Positions 51,265-59,369 of a DNA stretch of 64,000 nt are shown one piece after another (position 1 is the stretch's first letter; each line of letters starts with the position of its first letter). The notes beneath the pieces are model-generated. The model saw only the letters and a list, made by a program, of their open reading frames with translations. It had not been told where the DNA came from and did no database searches. Made by a program: the position numbers and the translations under genes. Source of the DNA: an uncultured Pelagibacteraceae bacterium (GTDB taxonomy: Bacteria > Pseudomonadota > Alphaproteobacteria > Pelagibacterales > Pelagibacteraceae); NCBI GenBank assembly GCA_902524535.1, contig CABZDR010000002.1:1-64000 (forward strand), given 5' to 3'.

Positions 51265-51292
51265 TTTATATATTTTATTTGTGCAATTGCAA
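51265..51292 (-). promoter_or_regulatory. Candidate promoter for the tRNA-Tyr/tRNA-Gly/tufA transcript
   Basis: On the minus strand TTGCAA, 16 bases and TATAAA stand about 50-75 bases upstream of tRNA-Tyr. This is the best promoter-like pair in the gap and is well placed for the stable RNA and tuf transcript. It was found by eye only. The TTGCAA belongs to the palindrome TGCAATTGCA, also used by the divergent candidate. Confidence 0.4.
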
Positions 51293-51316
51293 TATGTGAT
51301 TTATTAGGAAAATAAT
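51287..51316 (+). promoter_or_regulatory. Candidate promoter for rlmB, divergent
   Basis: On the plus strand TTGCAA, 18 bases and AATAAT lie about 30 bases upstream of the rlmB start. It shares the TTGCAA hexamer with the opposite promoter candidate, so the two promoters would overlap at their -35 ends. Confidence 0.3.
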
Positions 51317-51346
51317 CAAAAAAACGTGTAAAAATAGGATAATTTT

Positions 51347-52093
51347 ATGAACAAATCACCTTTTTTTATAATTGGTCAACATGCAGTAATTGGGGCTTTA
51401 CGAAATCCGAGAAGAAAGGTTTTGAGAGTATTTTTAACGGAGGAAAGTAAAAAAAATATTCATAAAAAGAATCCAAATAATAACTTGTTAAATAATGTCA
51501 AAGTATATTTTAAAACCAAAAAAGAACTTGATAAATACAGCACAAAAGAAAAATTACAGCATCAAGGTTATGTTGCAGAAATTGAGCATTTAGAGAAACC
51601 AAATTTAAAAGAATACATAAAAAATAAAAATGATATCACATTAATTTGTCTTGATGGTGTTACAGACCCAAGGAATATAGGTTCTGTAATCAGAAGTGCA
51701 GCATCATTCAATATTGATGGAATAATTATTAAAGAAAGAAATTTTCCAAAAGATAGCAAGCTTATGTATAAAGCAGCAAGTGGAACAATTGAGGATCTAA
51801 ATATATTTGAGGTATCAAATATCAATTCGGCATTAAAAAATTTAAAAGAAAAAAATTTTTGGGTATATGGTTTTGATGGAAATGGAAAAAAAAATTTTAC
51901 AGATGTTGATTGGAAAGGTAATAATATATTATTATTTGGATCTGAGGGTTCAGGAATGCATAAACATACGTCAAAATATGCCGATTTTATAGTTAGGATA
52001 GAAATAAATAAGAGAGTTGATAGCCTAAATATTTCAAACAGTGCTGCGATTGTATTTCATCATTTAAGTTATCTAAAAAAAATAGTTGATTAA
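51347..52093 (+). CDS. rlmB: 23S rRNA 2'-O-ribose guanosine methyltransferase (TrmH/SpoU family, RlmB-like)
   Basis: This 248-residue SPOUT methyltransferase has an N-terminal L7Ae-like substrate domain (IIGQHAVIGALRNPRRKVLRVFL) and the knot motifs TDPRNIGSVIRSAASFNIDGIII, LLFGSEGSGMHKHT and VDSLNISNSAAIVFHH. RlmB methylates G2251 of 23S rRNA. AGGA lies 7 bases before the ATG. It precedes tRNA-Thr by 29 bases on the same strand. Confidence 0.9.
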   Translation: MNKSPFFIIGQHAVIGALRNPRRKVLRVFLTEESKKNIHKKNPNNNLLNNVKVYFKTKKELDKYSTKEKLQHQGYVAEIEHLEKPNLKEYIKNKNDITLICLDGVTDPRNIGSVIRSAASFNIDGIIIKERNFPKDSKLMYKAASGTIEDLNIFEVSNINSALKNLKEKNFWVYGFDGNGKKNFTDVDWKGNNILLFGSEGSGMHKHTSKYADFIVRIEINKRVDSLNISNSAAIVFHHLSYLKKIVD

Positions 52094-52122
52094 ATTGCAA
52101 ATAATTAATAGTTATTGTGCAC

Positions 52123-52198
52123 GCCCTTGTAGCTCAGCTGGTAGAGCAATTGATTTGTAATCAATAGGTCCGCGGTTCGAATCCGTGCGGGGGCACCA
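52123..52198 (+). tRNA. tRNA-Thr(TGT), intact
   Basis: This 76-base cloverleaf starts GCCCTTGTAGCTCAGCTGG, has the anticodon stem-loop ATTGA-TTTGTAA-TCAAT (TGT), the T-arm CGGTTCGAATCCG and ends GGGGGCACCA with encoded CCA. Its 3' 50 bases are repeated at 54432-54481 with two mismatches, the mark of integration into this tRNA. The stop codon of the convergent autotransporter-like gene abuts the CCA. Confidence 0.97.
52148..52197 (+). repeat. tRNA-Thr-derived direct repeat, copy 1 (inside intact tRNA)
   Basis: This is the 3' 50 bases of tRNA-Thr, from the anticodon stem to the second C of CCA. The same stretch, with two differences, recurs about 2.28 kb downstream in the same orientation. This is the attL/attR pattern left by a tyrosine recombinase that uses a tRNA 3' end. 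Confidence 0.88.
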
Positions 52199-54301
52199 CT
52201 AAAAACTGTTACTTACAATTATATTCGCCCCATAGTCAGGTATATCGCTAAAAAAATTGTATTTAGATGAAATTTTTAAATCGAAGGTATTTATTTTTTT
52301 TGTAAATTCTAAATTAGTATTACTTGTTTCATCTATTTCTAACGCAATTTTTGTTTCATCAACTGGAACATATCCTAAAGATAAAAAAAACTCATTATAG
52401 TAACCTTTTCCACTTGCGCCAAATCTCTCAAGGTTTGTTACTATTGACCAACCAGTGACTGTAGTTATATCTAAACCATATCCAATTCTATAATTATGTT
52501 TTGATATGTTATTTGCTTTATATTTATAAACGGTACTTTGATTGTTTAGATAATAAAATTCTGCATTAGAAGATGGGCTTAAATCTCCCACATACTCTAA
52601 TCTCCCATGATGGATTGTTTTTTTTTCTTTCTCCTTTTTTTCTTTATCGAACAGTACTCCAATTGTTGCCATTGCATTTTTAATGTTTTGTTCTTTATAA
52701 ATTAATGCATCACTCAAACTATTACCTAGGGTAGTTTTTTCTCTAAAAGCTTTAAGTTTTGTATATCCTAAGTCTAATTTGATACCAGGATTTAGATTTA
52801 TTTCTTTATCATGTAATCTTTTTCCAAAATTAACTGACCCATAGATTTGTTGTCCTTCTCTATCTCCTTCAAGAGTATTGCCATAAGTGACTCTCCTATG
52901 GTCAATATCTAATAAACTTAACCCAATAATCCCATCTGTAAAATAATTATCTTCTCCAATTTTTGTTCCATAAAGAGCTAAGCTATAAGAATCTGTATCT
53001 AGTCTTGTACCTTGGCCACCAATATCAATATTATCATTTCCATATTGTAAAACATATCCATACATTACATCTCTATCTTCATCTTTAATCCTATCGGCAC
53101 CAATTGAAATACCATATGTGTGAATATCTCTAGATGAAGTATCTATTGCATGTCTTTTCCCTAGACTTATTCTACCCTCACTCCATTGAAACCAATCATC
53201 ACTATTATAAGTTCTGTCTTTTTCTTTTTTAGTATTTAAAGCACTTACTAATTTTGCAATTCTCTGATTTGTAAACTCTATTTCAGCTTTCAAGTTTGAA
53301 AGATTGTCTTTGTTTTTATGTCTTCTTAACCATTCAGTTCTATGAAAAACTGGAAGTATATTATTCCTAATAATTCTTTTAGATAACTCTACATTAGCTT
53401 CGATGATAGCTTTTACATCAGCATTAGTTGATGCATCAAGACAAGTTATAGTTCCAGCACAATCAACATCATATTCATAAATCACATCGTCAGTCCCACC
53501 ATTGTCTCCCGTTACATATAGTTTTGTAAAATTAGATGAAAATTTAAATCCACGCATCTCACCTGTTTGTGAGCTAATTGAAAAAGTAGTTTCATGTGTA
53601 ATTGTGCTTATATCCCACGCAATAGGTAGTTTATATCTATTAATATCGTCTCCCTCATTTCCACCTAAATACATAAAGGTTCCATCTGAACTAAATTGTA
53701 TATTTCTTAAATTATCTTCTTCACCTAAAAAAGAATTTGACTGCACTTCATTTGTTGCACTCGATAAATCCCATGGTGTTGGTAAATCTAATTGTTTGAC
53801 TTTTCCATGATCTCTTTGCGCGATGTACACTCGAGTACCATCAGATTTAAAAGCTAGAGCTCTTATCTGAACATCATCAGAAATACTCAAGCTAGTATCA
53901 TATGATATAGTTTGAGTATCCCAGGCAGTAGTAAGATTAAACTGTTCTACGCCAACCGATCCTGAGTTGCTATGAATTACATACATAACTTTTCCGTCAG
54001 GTTTAAATTCTATTGCATGAGGCTTATCCATTGCATCACCTCCGGATACCAAAAGGTTAGTTTGAGAGGTTTTAGTTGCGGTACTAATATCAAATGGAAC
54101 GTTTAATGAATATTCAATAACTGTAGGAGTTGCATCATCAGAAGTAACATATACTCTTGTTCCATCTGGTTTTATAAAAATTCCTCTTAAATCATCAGTA
54201 TCATCAGAAATATCTTTTGATTGTTTAAATTGTAAATCAGCAAGTGATTTAGAGCTAAAAAAGATAAAGATAAATAATATAAGTAAAAATATTTTTTTCA
54301 T
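52199..54301 (-). CDS. Secreted propeller-repeat protein with C-terminal outer-membrane barrel (autotransporter-like)
   Basis: This 700-residue protein starts with a signal peptide (MKKIFLLILFIFIFFSSKSLA). Five repeats of about 52 residues follow, each with a core such as GIFIKPDGTRVYV (about 39-52, 95-108, 147-160, 198-212, 249-263); between them PWDLSSAT-type motifs recur, suggesting a beta-propeller. A short Cys pair (DCAGTITC) and a helical linker (about 290-360) lead to an aromatic-rich beta-strand region from about 370 to the end, finishing in NSF with a terminal Phe, as in autotransporter barrels. It is the only gene between the tRNA-Thr repeats. No family name is certain; binding or enzymatic function is unknown. 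Confidence 0.8.
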   Translation of the reverse strand: MKKIFLLILFIFIFFSSKSLADLQFKQSKDISDDTDDLRGIFIKPDGTRVYVTSDDATPTVIEYSLNVPFDISTATKTSQTNLLVSGGDAMDKPHAIEFKPDGKVMYVIHSNSGSVGVEQFNLTTAWDTQTISYDTSLSISDDVQIRALAFKSDGTRVYIAQRDHGKVKQLDLPTPWDLSSATNEVQSNSFLGEEDNLRNIQFSSDGTFMYLGGNEGDDINRYKLPIAWDISTITHETTFSISSQTGEMRGFKFSSNFTKLYVTGDNGGTDDVIYEYDVDCAGTITCLDASTNADVKAIIEANVELSKRIIRNNILPVFHRTEWLRRHKNKDNLSNLKAEIEFTNQRIAKLVSALNTKKEKDRTYNSDDWFQWSEGRISLGKRHAIDTSSRDIHTYGISIGADRIKDEDRDVMYGYVLQYGNDNIDIGGQGTRLDTDSYSLALYGTKIGEDNYFTDGIIGLSLLDIDHRRVTYGNTLEGDREGQQIYGSVNFGKRLHDKEINLNPGIKLDLGYTKLKAFREKTTLGNSLSDALIYKEQNIKNAMATIGVLFDKEKKEKEKKTIHHGRLEYVGDLSPSSNAEFYYLNNQSTVYKYKANNISKHNYRIGYGLDITTVTGWSIVTNLERFGASGKGYYNEFFLSLGYVPVDETKIALEIDETSNTNLEFTKKINTFDLKISSKYNFFSDIPDYGANIIVSNSF

Positions 54302-54349
54302 TTAAAAATTTTAATTTTTAAAAATTTATTCAAAATTCGGATGATTTCC

Positions 54350-54377
54350 ACTTTAAATGTGCCTAGAGTGCTGTCAA
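54350..54377 (-). promoter_or_regulatory. Candidate promoter of the propeller-barrel gene
   Basis: On the minus strand TTGACA, 16 bases and TAAAGT stand about 50 bases upstream of the start codon. The -35 is perfect and the -10 matches four of six. If real, the island gene carries its own promoter inside the island. Confidence 0.35.
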
Positions 54378-54431
54378 ACTGAAAGTAAATTTCTATAAAC
54401 GATGAGAAATAATGCTTATTTTAACTTTGGT

Positions 54432-54481
54432 AATTAATTTGTAATCAATAGGTCCGCGGTTCGAGTCCGTGCGGGGGCACC
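54432..54481 (+). repeat. tRNA-Thr 3' fragment, copy 2 of direct repeat (attachment-site scar)
   Basis: It repeats the last 50 bases of tRNA-Thr with two substitutions (G to A in the anticodon stem, A to G in the T-loop) and lacks the 5' half, so it cannot make a tRNA. It stops before the final A of CCA. It marks the far boundary of a 2.3-kb insertion behind the intact tRNA. Two mismatches suggest the insertion is not very recent. Confidence 0.9.
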
Positions 54482-54493
54482 GTTAAATTACAA

Positions 54494-55306
54494 TTACTTA
54501 AAATACTTTTTAAATTTTTTTAAGTTTTTATTATTAAAATTTCTGATTTTAAAAGTTCTATATATTTCATTAATTTTTCTCAGAATTTTAAATTTTTTAA
54601 AAAATTGTTTTTCAAATAAATTTGAAACTTTAAAGTTATATCTCAAATCTTTAATATTATAATTTTCTTTATCATTTGTTATAATCTTATTAAAATGGCA
54701 TAGATCTCTGTTAATTTCAAAAACAACTATACTCTCAAAAAATTGTATTGAATAAATATAGTCATTAAGTGAATATTTAAATTTACCTAAATTTGGAAAT
54801 TTAAAATTGATGTCGTCAATAATTTTTTTACTAAAATTTATAAATGAAAATTTATTTGGATTACCAAATTCAAACATATAACTACAATTTACATCCTCTG
54901 TTATCAATAGACCTCCATTATTTAAATGCGGTATGCAACAAACCACTGTATTTATCTGCTGGGAATTGGTGTGACCACCATCATCTATTATAACATCAAC
55001 ATTATTATGTTTGATAAAAAAATTTTCCCAAAATTCTTGTGAGTTTTGATTTCCGATTTCAATAATAAAACCATCTTTTTCAAATCTTTTGCAATCCTCA
55101 TTAATGTCAATTCCAATTATTTTTGCTTTAGGTAAATACTTTTTCCATATATGTAAGCTGCCACCATTATGAATACCTATTTCAACTAATGTAATTTCTT
55201 TATCTCTAAATCTCGACAATAATTTTTCATAAACATTGAAGTATTTTTCATGCTTTATTGAAAAACTTTTGCTCTCATAAAAATATTTTTTAATAATATT
55301 ATTCAT
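54494..55306 (-). CDS. Class I SAM-dependent methyltransferase, surface-glycan type
   Basis: This 270-residue protein has EIGIHNGGSLHIWKKYLP (SAM motif, about 37-54), GIDINEDCKRF and VDVIIDDGGHTNSQQ, the pattern of CmcI/rhamnosyl O-methyltransferase-like enzymes (Methyltransf_24 group) that often modify glycans. The C-terminal end is Lys/Asn/Phe rich. It starts 8 bases inside the end of the glycosyltransferase-like gene, so the two are coupled. The methylated substrate is unknown. Confidence 0.75.
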   Translation of the reverse strand: MNNIIKKYFYESKSFSIKHEKYFNVYEKLLSRFRDKEITLVEIGIHNGGSLHIWKKYLPKAKIIGIDINEDCKRFEKDGFIIEIGNQNSQEFWENFFIKHNNVDVIIDDGGHTNSQQINTVVCCIPHLNNGGLLITEDVNCSYMFEFGNPNKFSFINFSKKIIDDINFKFPNLGKFKYSLNDYIYSIQFFESIVVFEINRDLCHFNKIITNDKENYNIKDLRYNFKVSNLFEKQFFKKFKILRKINEIYRTFKIRNFNNKNLKKFKKYFK

Positions 55307-56108
55307 ATTTTCCCCAAACTTGTTTTGATTTTACCATCTTGTTTTTATTAGAAAAAGTTAAATACTTTCGTATATGATTATCAGATATTAAAAATTTATC
55401 TTGATTTGCATATGCAAATGTTTGACTATCTTTCATTTTGTTTAAGCTAAATTTTTCCCCATTTCTATTAACAATAAATATGTTGTAATTTTTTTTTAAA
55501 AAAAAATTAGTAAGACTATTATAACCACTTTCAATTAAAAAAGATTTGAGTTTTGAGTCAACAAATTTGTCGTTAATAAATTCTAAAAAATCTTTTGACT
55601 TAATGAGAAACCCATTAGTTCGGACATGGCAATTTGGAAACTTGGGTACAGTAAAAAAAAAATATATTATTTTATAAAATGTATTAAATATATTGTCCTT
55701 ATTATCTCTATAAAATGAATTGCTATAGTGGCTTGAACATGACCCAGAAGTACCTAAAAATCGATTATTTTTATAATGTTTCATAATAATTTTTAGCCAA
55801 TTTTTTTTTTTAGGAAATCCATAATCATTCATCCAAAAAATAATTCTATTTTTTTTTAATTCACAAAGTCTTTTTAGTGTTCCCCACTCATGATCATTTT
55901 TTTCATTTTCATCAGAAAAAATTTCTACTTTCAAACCTTTTGTTAATTCTAATCTTTTTTCTTTTTCTACTCGATTAAGTTTTTTGAAACATATTACTAA
56001 TTCACAAGGATAACCTGGATTGTATCTTTTAAAATTGTATAAAAAATTTTTTAAACAGTTTATTTTCACATAACCAGATGATAAATAACCGATGATAATT
56101 CTTTTCAT
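55299..56108 (-). CDS. Glycosyltransferase-like protein, family not recognised
   Basis: This 269-residue soluble protein begins with a beta-alpha start (RIIIGYLSSGY) and PCELVICFKKLN. It has an acidic segment FWMNDYGFPKKKNWLKI where GT-A enzymes carry their sugar-nucleotide site, then HVRTNGFLIKSKDFLEF and GYNSLTNFFLKKNYNIFIV, which resembles the acceptor half of family-2-like transferases. No canonical DxD could be assigned, so the call rests on fold-like pattern and context: it is coupled to a glycan-type methyltransferase. Confidence 0.5.
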   Translation of the reverse strand: MKRIIIGYLSSGYVKINCLKNFLYNFKRYNPGYPCELVICFKKLNRVEKEKRLELTKGLKVEIFSDENEKNDHEWGTLKRLCELKKNRIIFWMNDYGFPKKKNWLKIIMKHYKNNRFLGTSGSCSSHYSNSFYRDNKDNIFNTFYKIIYFFFTVPKFPNCHVRTNGFLIKSKDFLEFINDKFVDSKLKSFLIESGYNSLTNFFLKKNYNIFIVNRNGEKFSLNKMKDSQTFAYANQDKFLISDNHIRKYLTFSNKNKMVKSKQVWGKYE

Positions 56109-56137
56109 TTAATAAATTTAACTAATGTATTTAAATA

Positions 56138-56908
56138 TTATTTAGTCTCATTTCTTAACTGTTCAATCTTAATTTTTTTTTGGAGACTTTTATTTTTATC
56201 ATATAAAAGATTAAATGTAATTTTATGATTAGTTTTTATAGAAATATTTTTTGCATTTCTAACTTCAATATTGTCAGCAACCGCACTAATTGGTCTTTTT
56301 TTAGAATTTAAATTTCTTATAACTATTTTCGATTTATCACTAACTATTTTTCCTCTCCATCTTCTGGGCCTAAACGCACTTATTGGTGCAATTGATAATT
56401 TTTTAGAATTTAAACTTAGTATAGGACCATGCACAGAAAGATTATAAGCTGTACTTCCTGCAGGCGTAGAGACTAACACCCCATCAGAAACAAGTTCTTT
56501 TATAATTTGTTTAGAACCATGCTTAATAGATAAAGATGCTGCTTGTCTACTTTGTCTTAATATTGATACTTCATTAATTGCTATATGTTTTTTCTTTTTA
56601 TTTTTATTATTTGTAACAGTCATTTCTAAAGGTGAAATTGAAATCATTTTAGATTTTAGCAAATTATTAATAATATTTTTTGATGAAACTTTATTCATTA
56701 AGAAGCCGTAATTACCTGAATTAATACCATAAAAATATTTTTTTGATTTTTTATTTTTTTTTAATATTTTAAGCATAAATCCGTCACCACCAATCACAAT
56801 TACAATATCGCTGTTGCCGAATTTTTTCCTTGCTATTTCTTTTATCAGATGTTGTTTAATTCTAACGGACTTTTGATTAGTATCGGATACGATTTGCATT
56901 TTTTTCAT
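56138..56908 (-). CDS. nadK: NAD kinase
   Basis: It phosphorylates NAD to NADP. The GGDG motif (IVIGGDGFMLKIL), NYGFLMN, AINEVSILRQSRQAA, and SDGVLVSTPAGSTAYNLSVHGPIL with APISAFRPRRWRG are the alphaproteobacterial NadK pattern. The track begins at a TTG (56932); the ATG at 56908 or 56899 is more likely, and I use 56908, giving 256 residues. It is a core gene lying inside an otherwise variable, surface-related region, and is more likely native than imported. Confidence 0.92.
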   Translation of the reverse strand: MKKMQIVSDTNQKSVRIKQHLIKEIARKKFGNSDIVIVIGGDGFMLKILKKNKKSKKYFYGINSGNYGFLMNKVSSKNIINNLLKSKMISISPLEMTVTNNKNKKKKHIAINEVSILRQSRQAASLSIKHGSKQIIKELVSDGVLVSTPAGSTAYNLSVHGPILSLNSKKLSIAPISAFRPRRWRGKIVSDKSKIVIRNLNSKKRPISAVADNIEVRNAKNISIKTNHKITFNLLYDKNKSLQKKIKIEQLRNETK

Positions 56909-56973
56909 TTTTATTGTTTTCTTATCAATCAAATAATTTTTGTTAATTAAAAAAATAATATATATGAATATAA

Positions 56974-58134
56974 ATGATTAAAAAATTATTTACACAAAAA
57001 GAAATAATTTTACTCTTTATATTTGTTTCCATAATCTCGTTATTTCTTATCAGTATTTTTTTTTATGGATGGAGTAAATCTTGGAATTTTTTAAAAATAC
57101 CTGCAATGGATCCTATTTTTGCGGATATGAGAGTGATTCAGGGCGCATTGAAAACAGAATTGTTGGGTCTCAATCCTTATATTACGAACCCTGGAGATCC
57201 TTGGAACAGAATAATCAATTATCCATCGATATGGTTGGATATTGCAAAAATATTAAATCTAGAAAATGAAAACTTTTTTTTAATTTTTAATTTATTTATT
57301 GTATCTATTTTTTTATCAATTTGTTTATTGTTGTTGTTAAAAACCAAATCATATTTGCTATTTTTTGTAATCTTTTCAAGCTCATCACTATTAGGAATAG
57401 AAAGAGGAAATAACGATTTATTAATATTTTCAATTATATATTTCTCAACATTTTTATTACCAATATATTCGCTCTTTTTATTATCTTTAGCTGCATTTTT
57501 AAAAATTTATCCCTTAGCATTAATCCTTACTTTATTAAATTATAAAAAAATTTTATTTACTTTCTTGATCATTGGTATCCTAATTTTTTATTATCATTAT
57601 GAAGACCTAAAATATTTAATAACCAATACACCTAAATCTGCAGGTCTTAGCTACGGATCTTCAACAATTAGTAAGGCATTATCAAAATTCGGCTTAAATG
57701 TTAATGACTCCTTAATTACTTGTATTTTAATTATTTCGATATTTCTCTTTTATTTAATGTTTAAAAATAAAATCGAAATTAATATAGATAAAGTAAATTA
57801 CAGAATAATAACTAGTTTTCTATATGGTGGTTTAATCTATGTTGGGACATTTCTTATAGGTAAAAACTTTGATTATCGTTTAATTTTTTTGATTCTTTGT
57901 TATGAGTTTATTTTTTTAATAAATGCGAATAAATTAAGAATTTTTTTAATTTTTAATATGATAATTTCTTTTAATTATTTAATACTTACGTCCATATTTG
58001 GGGTAATTTTGGGTGGGTTGATATGTTTGATAGGTAAATTAACTTTACTTTTTTTTATTTCACATTTTATAATTATCATCTTAAAATCACAAACACCATT
58101 AATTGAAAAAAGTTTCAAATATTTAAGGATCTAG
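56974..58134 (+). CDS. Membrane glycosyltransferase, GT87/DUF2029-like
   Basis: This 386-residue protein has about nine or ten membrane segments. After the first helix comes DPIFADMRVIQGALKTELLGLNPY, the Asp-rich loop and G-NPY pattern of polyprenol-phosphate-dependent GT-C enzymes. Later it has LGIERGNNDLLIFSIIYF, the RGN-x-D/L signature of GT87. Such enzymes add sugars on the periplasmic side using lipid-linked donors. It stands divergent from nadK. The family is a moderately confident reading. Confidence 0.65.
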   Translation: MIKKLFTQKEIILLFIFVSIISLFLISIFFYGWSKSWNFLKIPAMDPIFADMRVIQGALKTELLGLNPYITNPGDPWNRIINYPSIWLDIAKILNLENENFFLIFNLFIVSIFLSICLLLLLKTKSYLLFFVIFSSSSLLGIERGNNDLLIFSIIYFSTFLLPIYSLFLLSLAAFLKIYPLALILTLLNYKKILFTFLIIGILIFYYHYEDLKYLITNTPKSAGLSYGSSTISKALSKFGLNVNDSLITCILIISIFLFYLMFKNKIEINIDKVNYRIITSFLYGGLIYVGTFLIGKNFDYRLIFLILCYEFIFLINANKLRIFLIFNMIISFNYLILTSIFGVILGGLICLIGKLTLLFFISHFIIIILKSQTPLIEKSFKYLRI

Positions 58135-58274
58135 CTACATTCTATAATTATTTATATTTAATAAAATTAATTTTTTTAATTAAAACGATTTTTTTTATCA
58201 AATTTATAATTTATGTTATTTTGATAATTTTAGATGTAAAGGAAATTAAACTTTTCTATTTTTTTGTTTTAAAT
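58135..58274. other. Non-coding gap between convergent genes
   Basis: These 140 bases between the GT87-like gene and the PhyH-like gene are extremely AT-rich with long T and A runs. I see no tRNA, repeat or clear terminator hairpin. Confidence 0.6.
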
Positions 58275-59174
58275 CTAATTTAATTTATTTTTGTAATATT
58301 TAATAAAAAGTTTGATAGTTTTTCTAAAAGATTGCGGTTTTGCAATTTTAATTATTTCATTTCCATCATCCCAAATTGCTTTTGGATATTTCGTCTCGTA
58401 ATAAAAGAAGTCGTTTCTATTTTTTTCAATTTCTTCAGGAATTGTTATGAAAGTTATAAAAAGTATGTCTCTATAATTACCCTTTTTAACTTCACCAGCT
58501 TTATGGAGACACTCTGTTGTATTGGCTACAAAAGACTCTCCAATTTTTCCGGTATTACTTACTAAGTCATCACTAAGTTCTTCATTAACATAATTGCTTC
58601 TATTTTTATAATTATTCAATTTCATAAATTTTTTAGTGTTATTTTTAGAGTAAATATGTAGCGGTCCCTGATCTATATTAACATCCATCAAATTGATAAA
58701 CATTTTAAAGTGATTATAAACATAAGCATCGACGTGGTAAAAGTTACTATACATTTCCTCAGTAATGCTCTCATCAATATGAAAGTTTCTTCTTATTTCT
58801 ATATTTGCGACAGAAATTTTCGAATTATAAAATTTTTCGAGTTCTTTCAAAGTAGGACTTAACTCATTATTAATGTGATCTTTTATTTTTTCTCGCATTT
58901 GATCACTTATCTCAAAATTAAAAGATTTATCTTTTGAATTAATTGACTGTTTTTCAATCTCTGAAGCAATATATTTGCAAAAATTAATTGAATTTATTTT
59001 GGTTTTGAAAAAACCTTTTTCAAAATATTTTTTTATATTTTCGCTCTCAAAATTTTTATTAGCAATAAAATTTTGATGTAATTTGTTAAATAAATTGTAA
59101 TATAATGTATTTGGGTTTTTAAATAAATATTTCCCAAAATTGTTGTTTATTGAATGTAAAATTTTTCCAATCAT
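58275..59174 (-). CDS. PhyH-like Fe(II)/2-oxoglutarate dioxygenase
   Basis: This 299-residue protein carries the iron ligands of the phytanoyl-CoA dioxygenase family: YHVDAYVYNHFKMF (His147, Asp149), a distal His in ECLHKAG (His224) and the 2-oxoglutarate Arg in NYRDILFITFI (Arg235). The N-terminal 120 residues are helical and unassigned. Family members hydroxylate lipids, small molecules or sugar-linked groups; the neighbours suggest a surface or secondary-metabolite role. It is a single gene with gaps on both sides. Confidence 0.72.
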   Translation of the reverse strand: MIGKILHSINNNFGKYLFKNPNTLYYNLFNKLHQNFIANKNFESENIKKYFEKGFFKTKINSINFCKYIASEIEKQSINSKDKSFNFEISDQMREKIKDHINNELSPTLKELEKFYNSKISVANIEIRRNFHIDESITEEMYSNFYHVDAYVYNHFKMFINLMDVNIDQGPLHIYSKNNTKKFMKLNNYKNRSNYVNEELSDDLVSNTGKIGESFVANTTECLHKAGEVKKGNYRDILFITFITIPEEIEKNRNDFFYYETKYPKAIWDDGNEIIKIAKPQSFRKTIKLFIKYYKNKLN

Positions 59175-59369
59175 GTTAATAATCGAATTAGATTATTTTA
59201 AAATATATAGTCTAATAAAAATTAAATAAAGTGAAATTTGTAATTTTTTTAATTTATATTGTATCTTATAGATAAAAAATCCAATATCGCTAATAGTAAG
59301 CTCAAAAAGAATTCAAAGGCATAACTCAGGTATTTTCTTGGGTAATAAAAATAAAATAATAATAAAATA
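59175..59369. other. Non-coding gap upstream of the PhyH-like gene
   Basis: The 195 bases are AT-rich; a small TAATC/GATTA inverted repeat lies near 59180. It must hold the PhyH gene promoter and the end of the UbiA operon, but no consensus promoter or strong terminator is evident. Confidence 0.5.

Noticed and set aside
51127-51315. Plus-strand ORF MSGGGGKIRTFEDRSQ
   Set aside because: It is the antisense translation of tRNA-Tyr.
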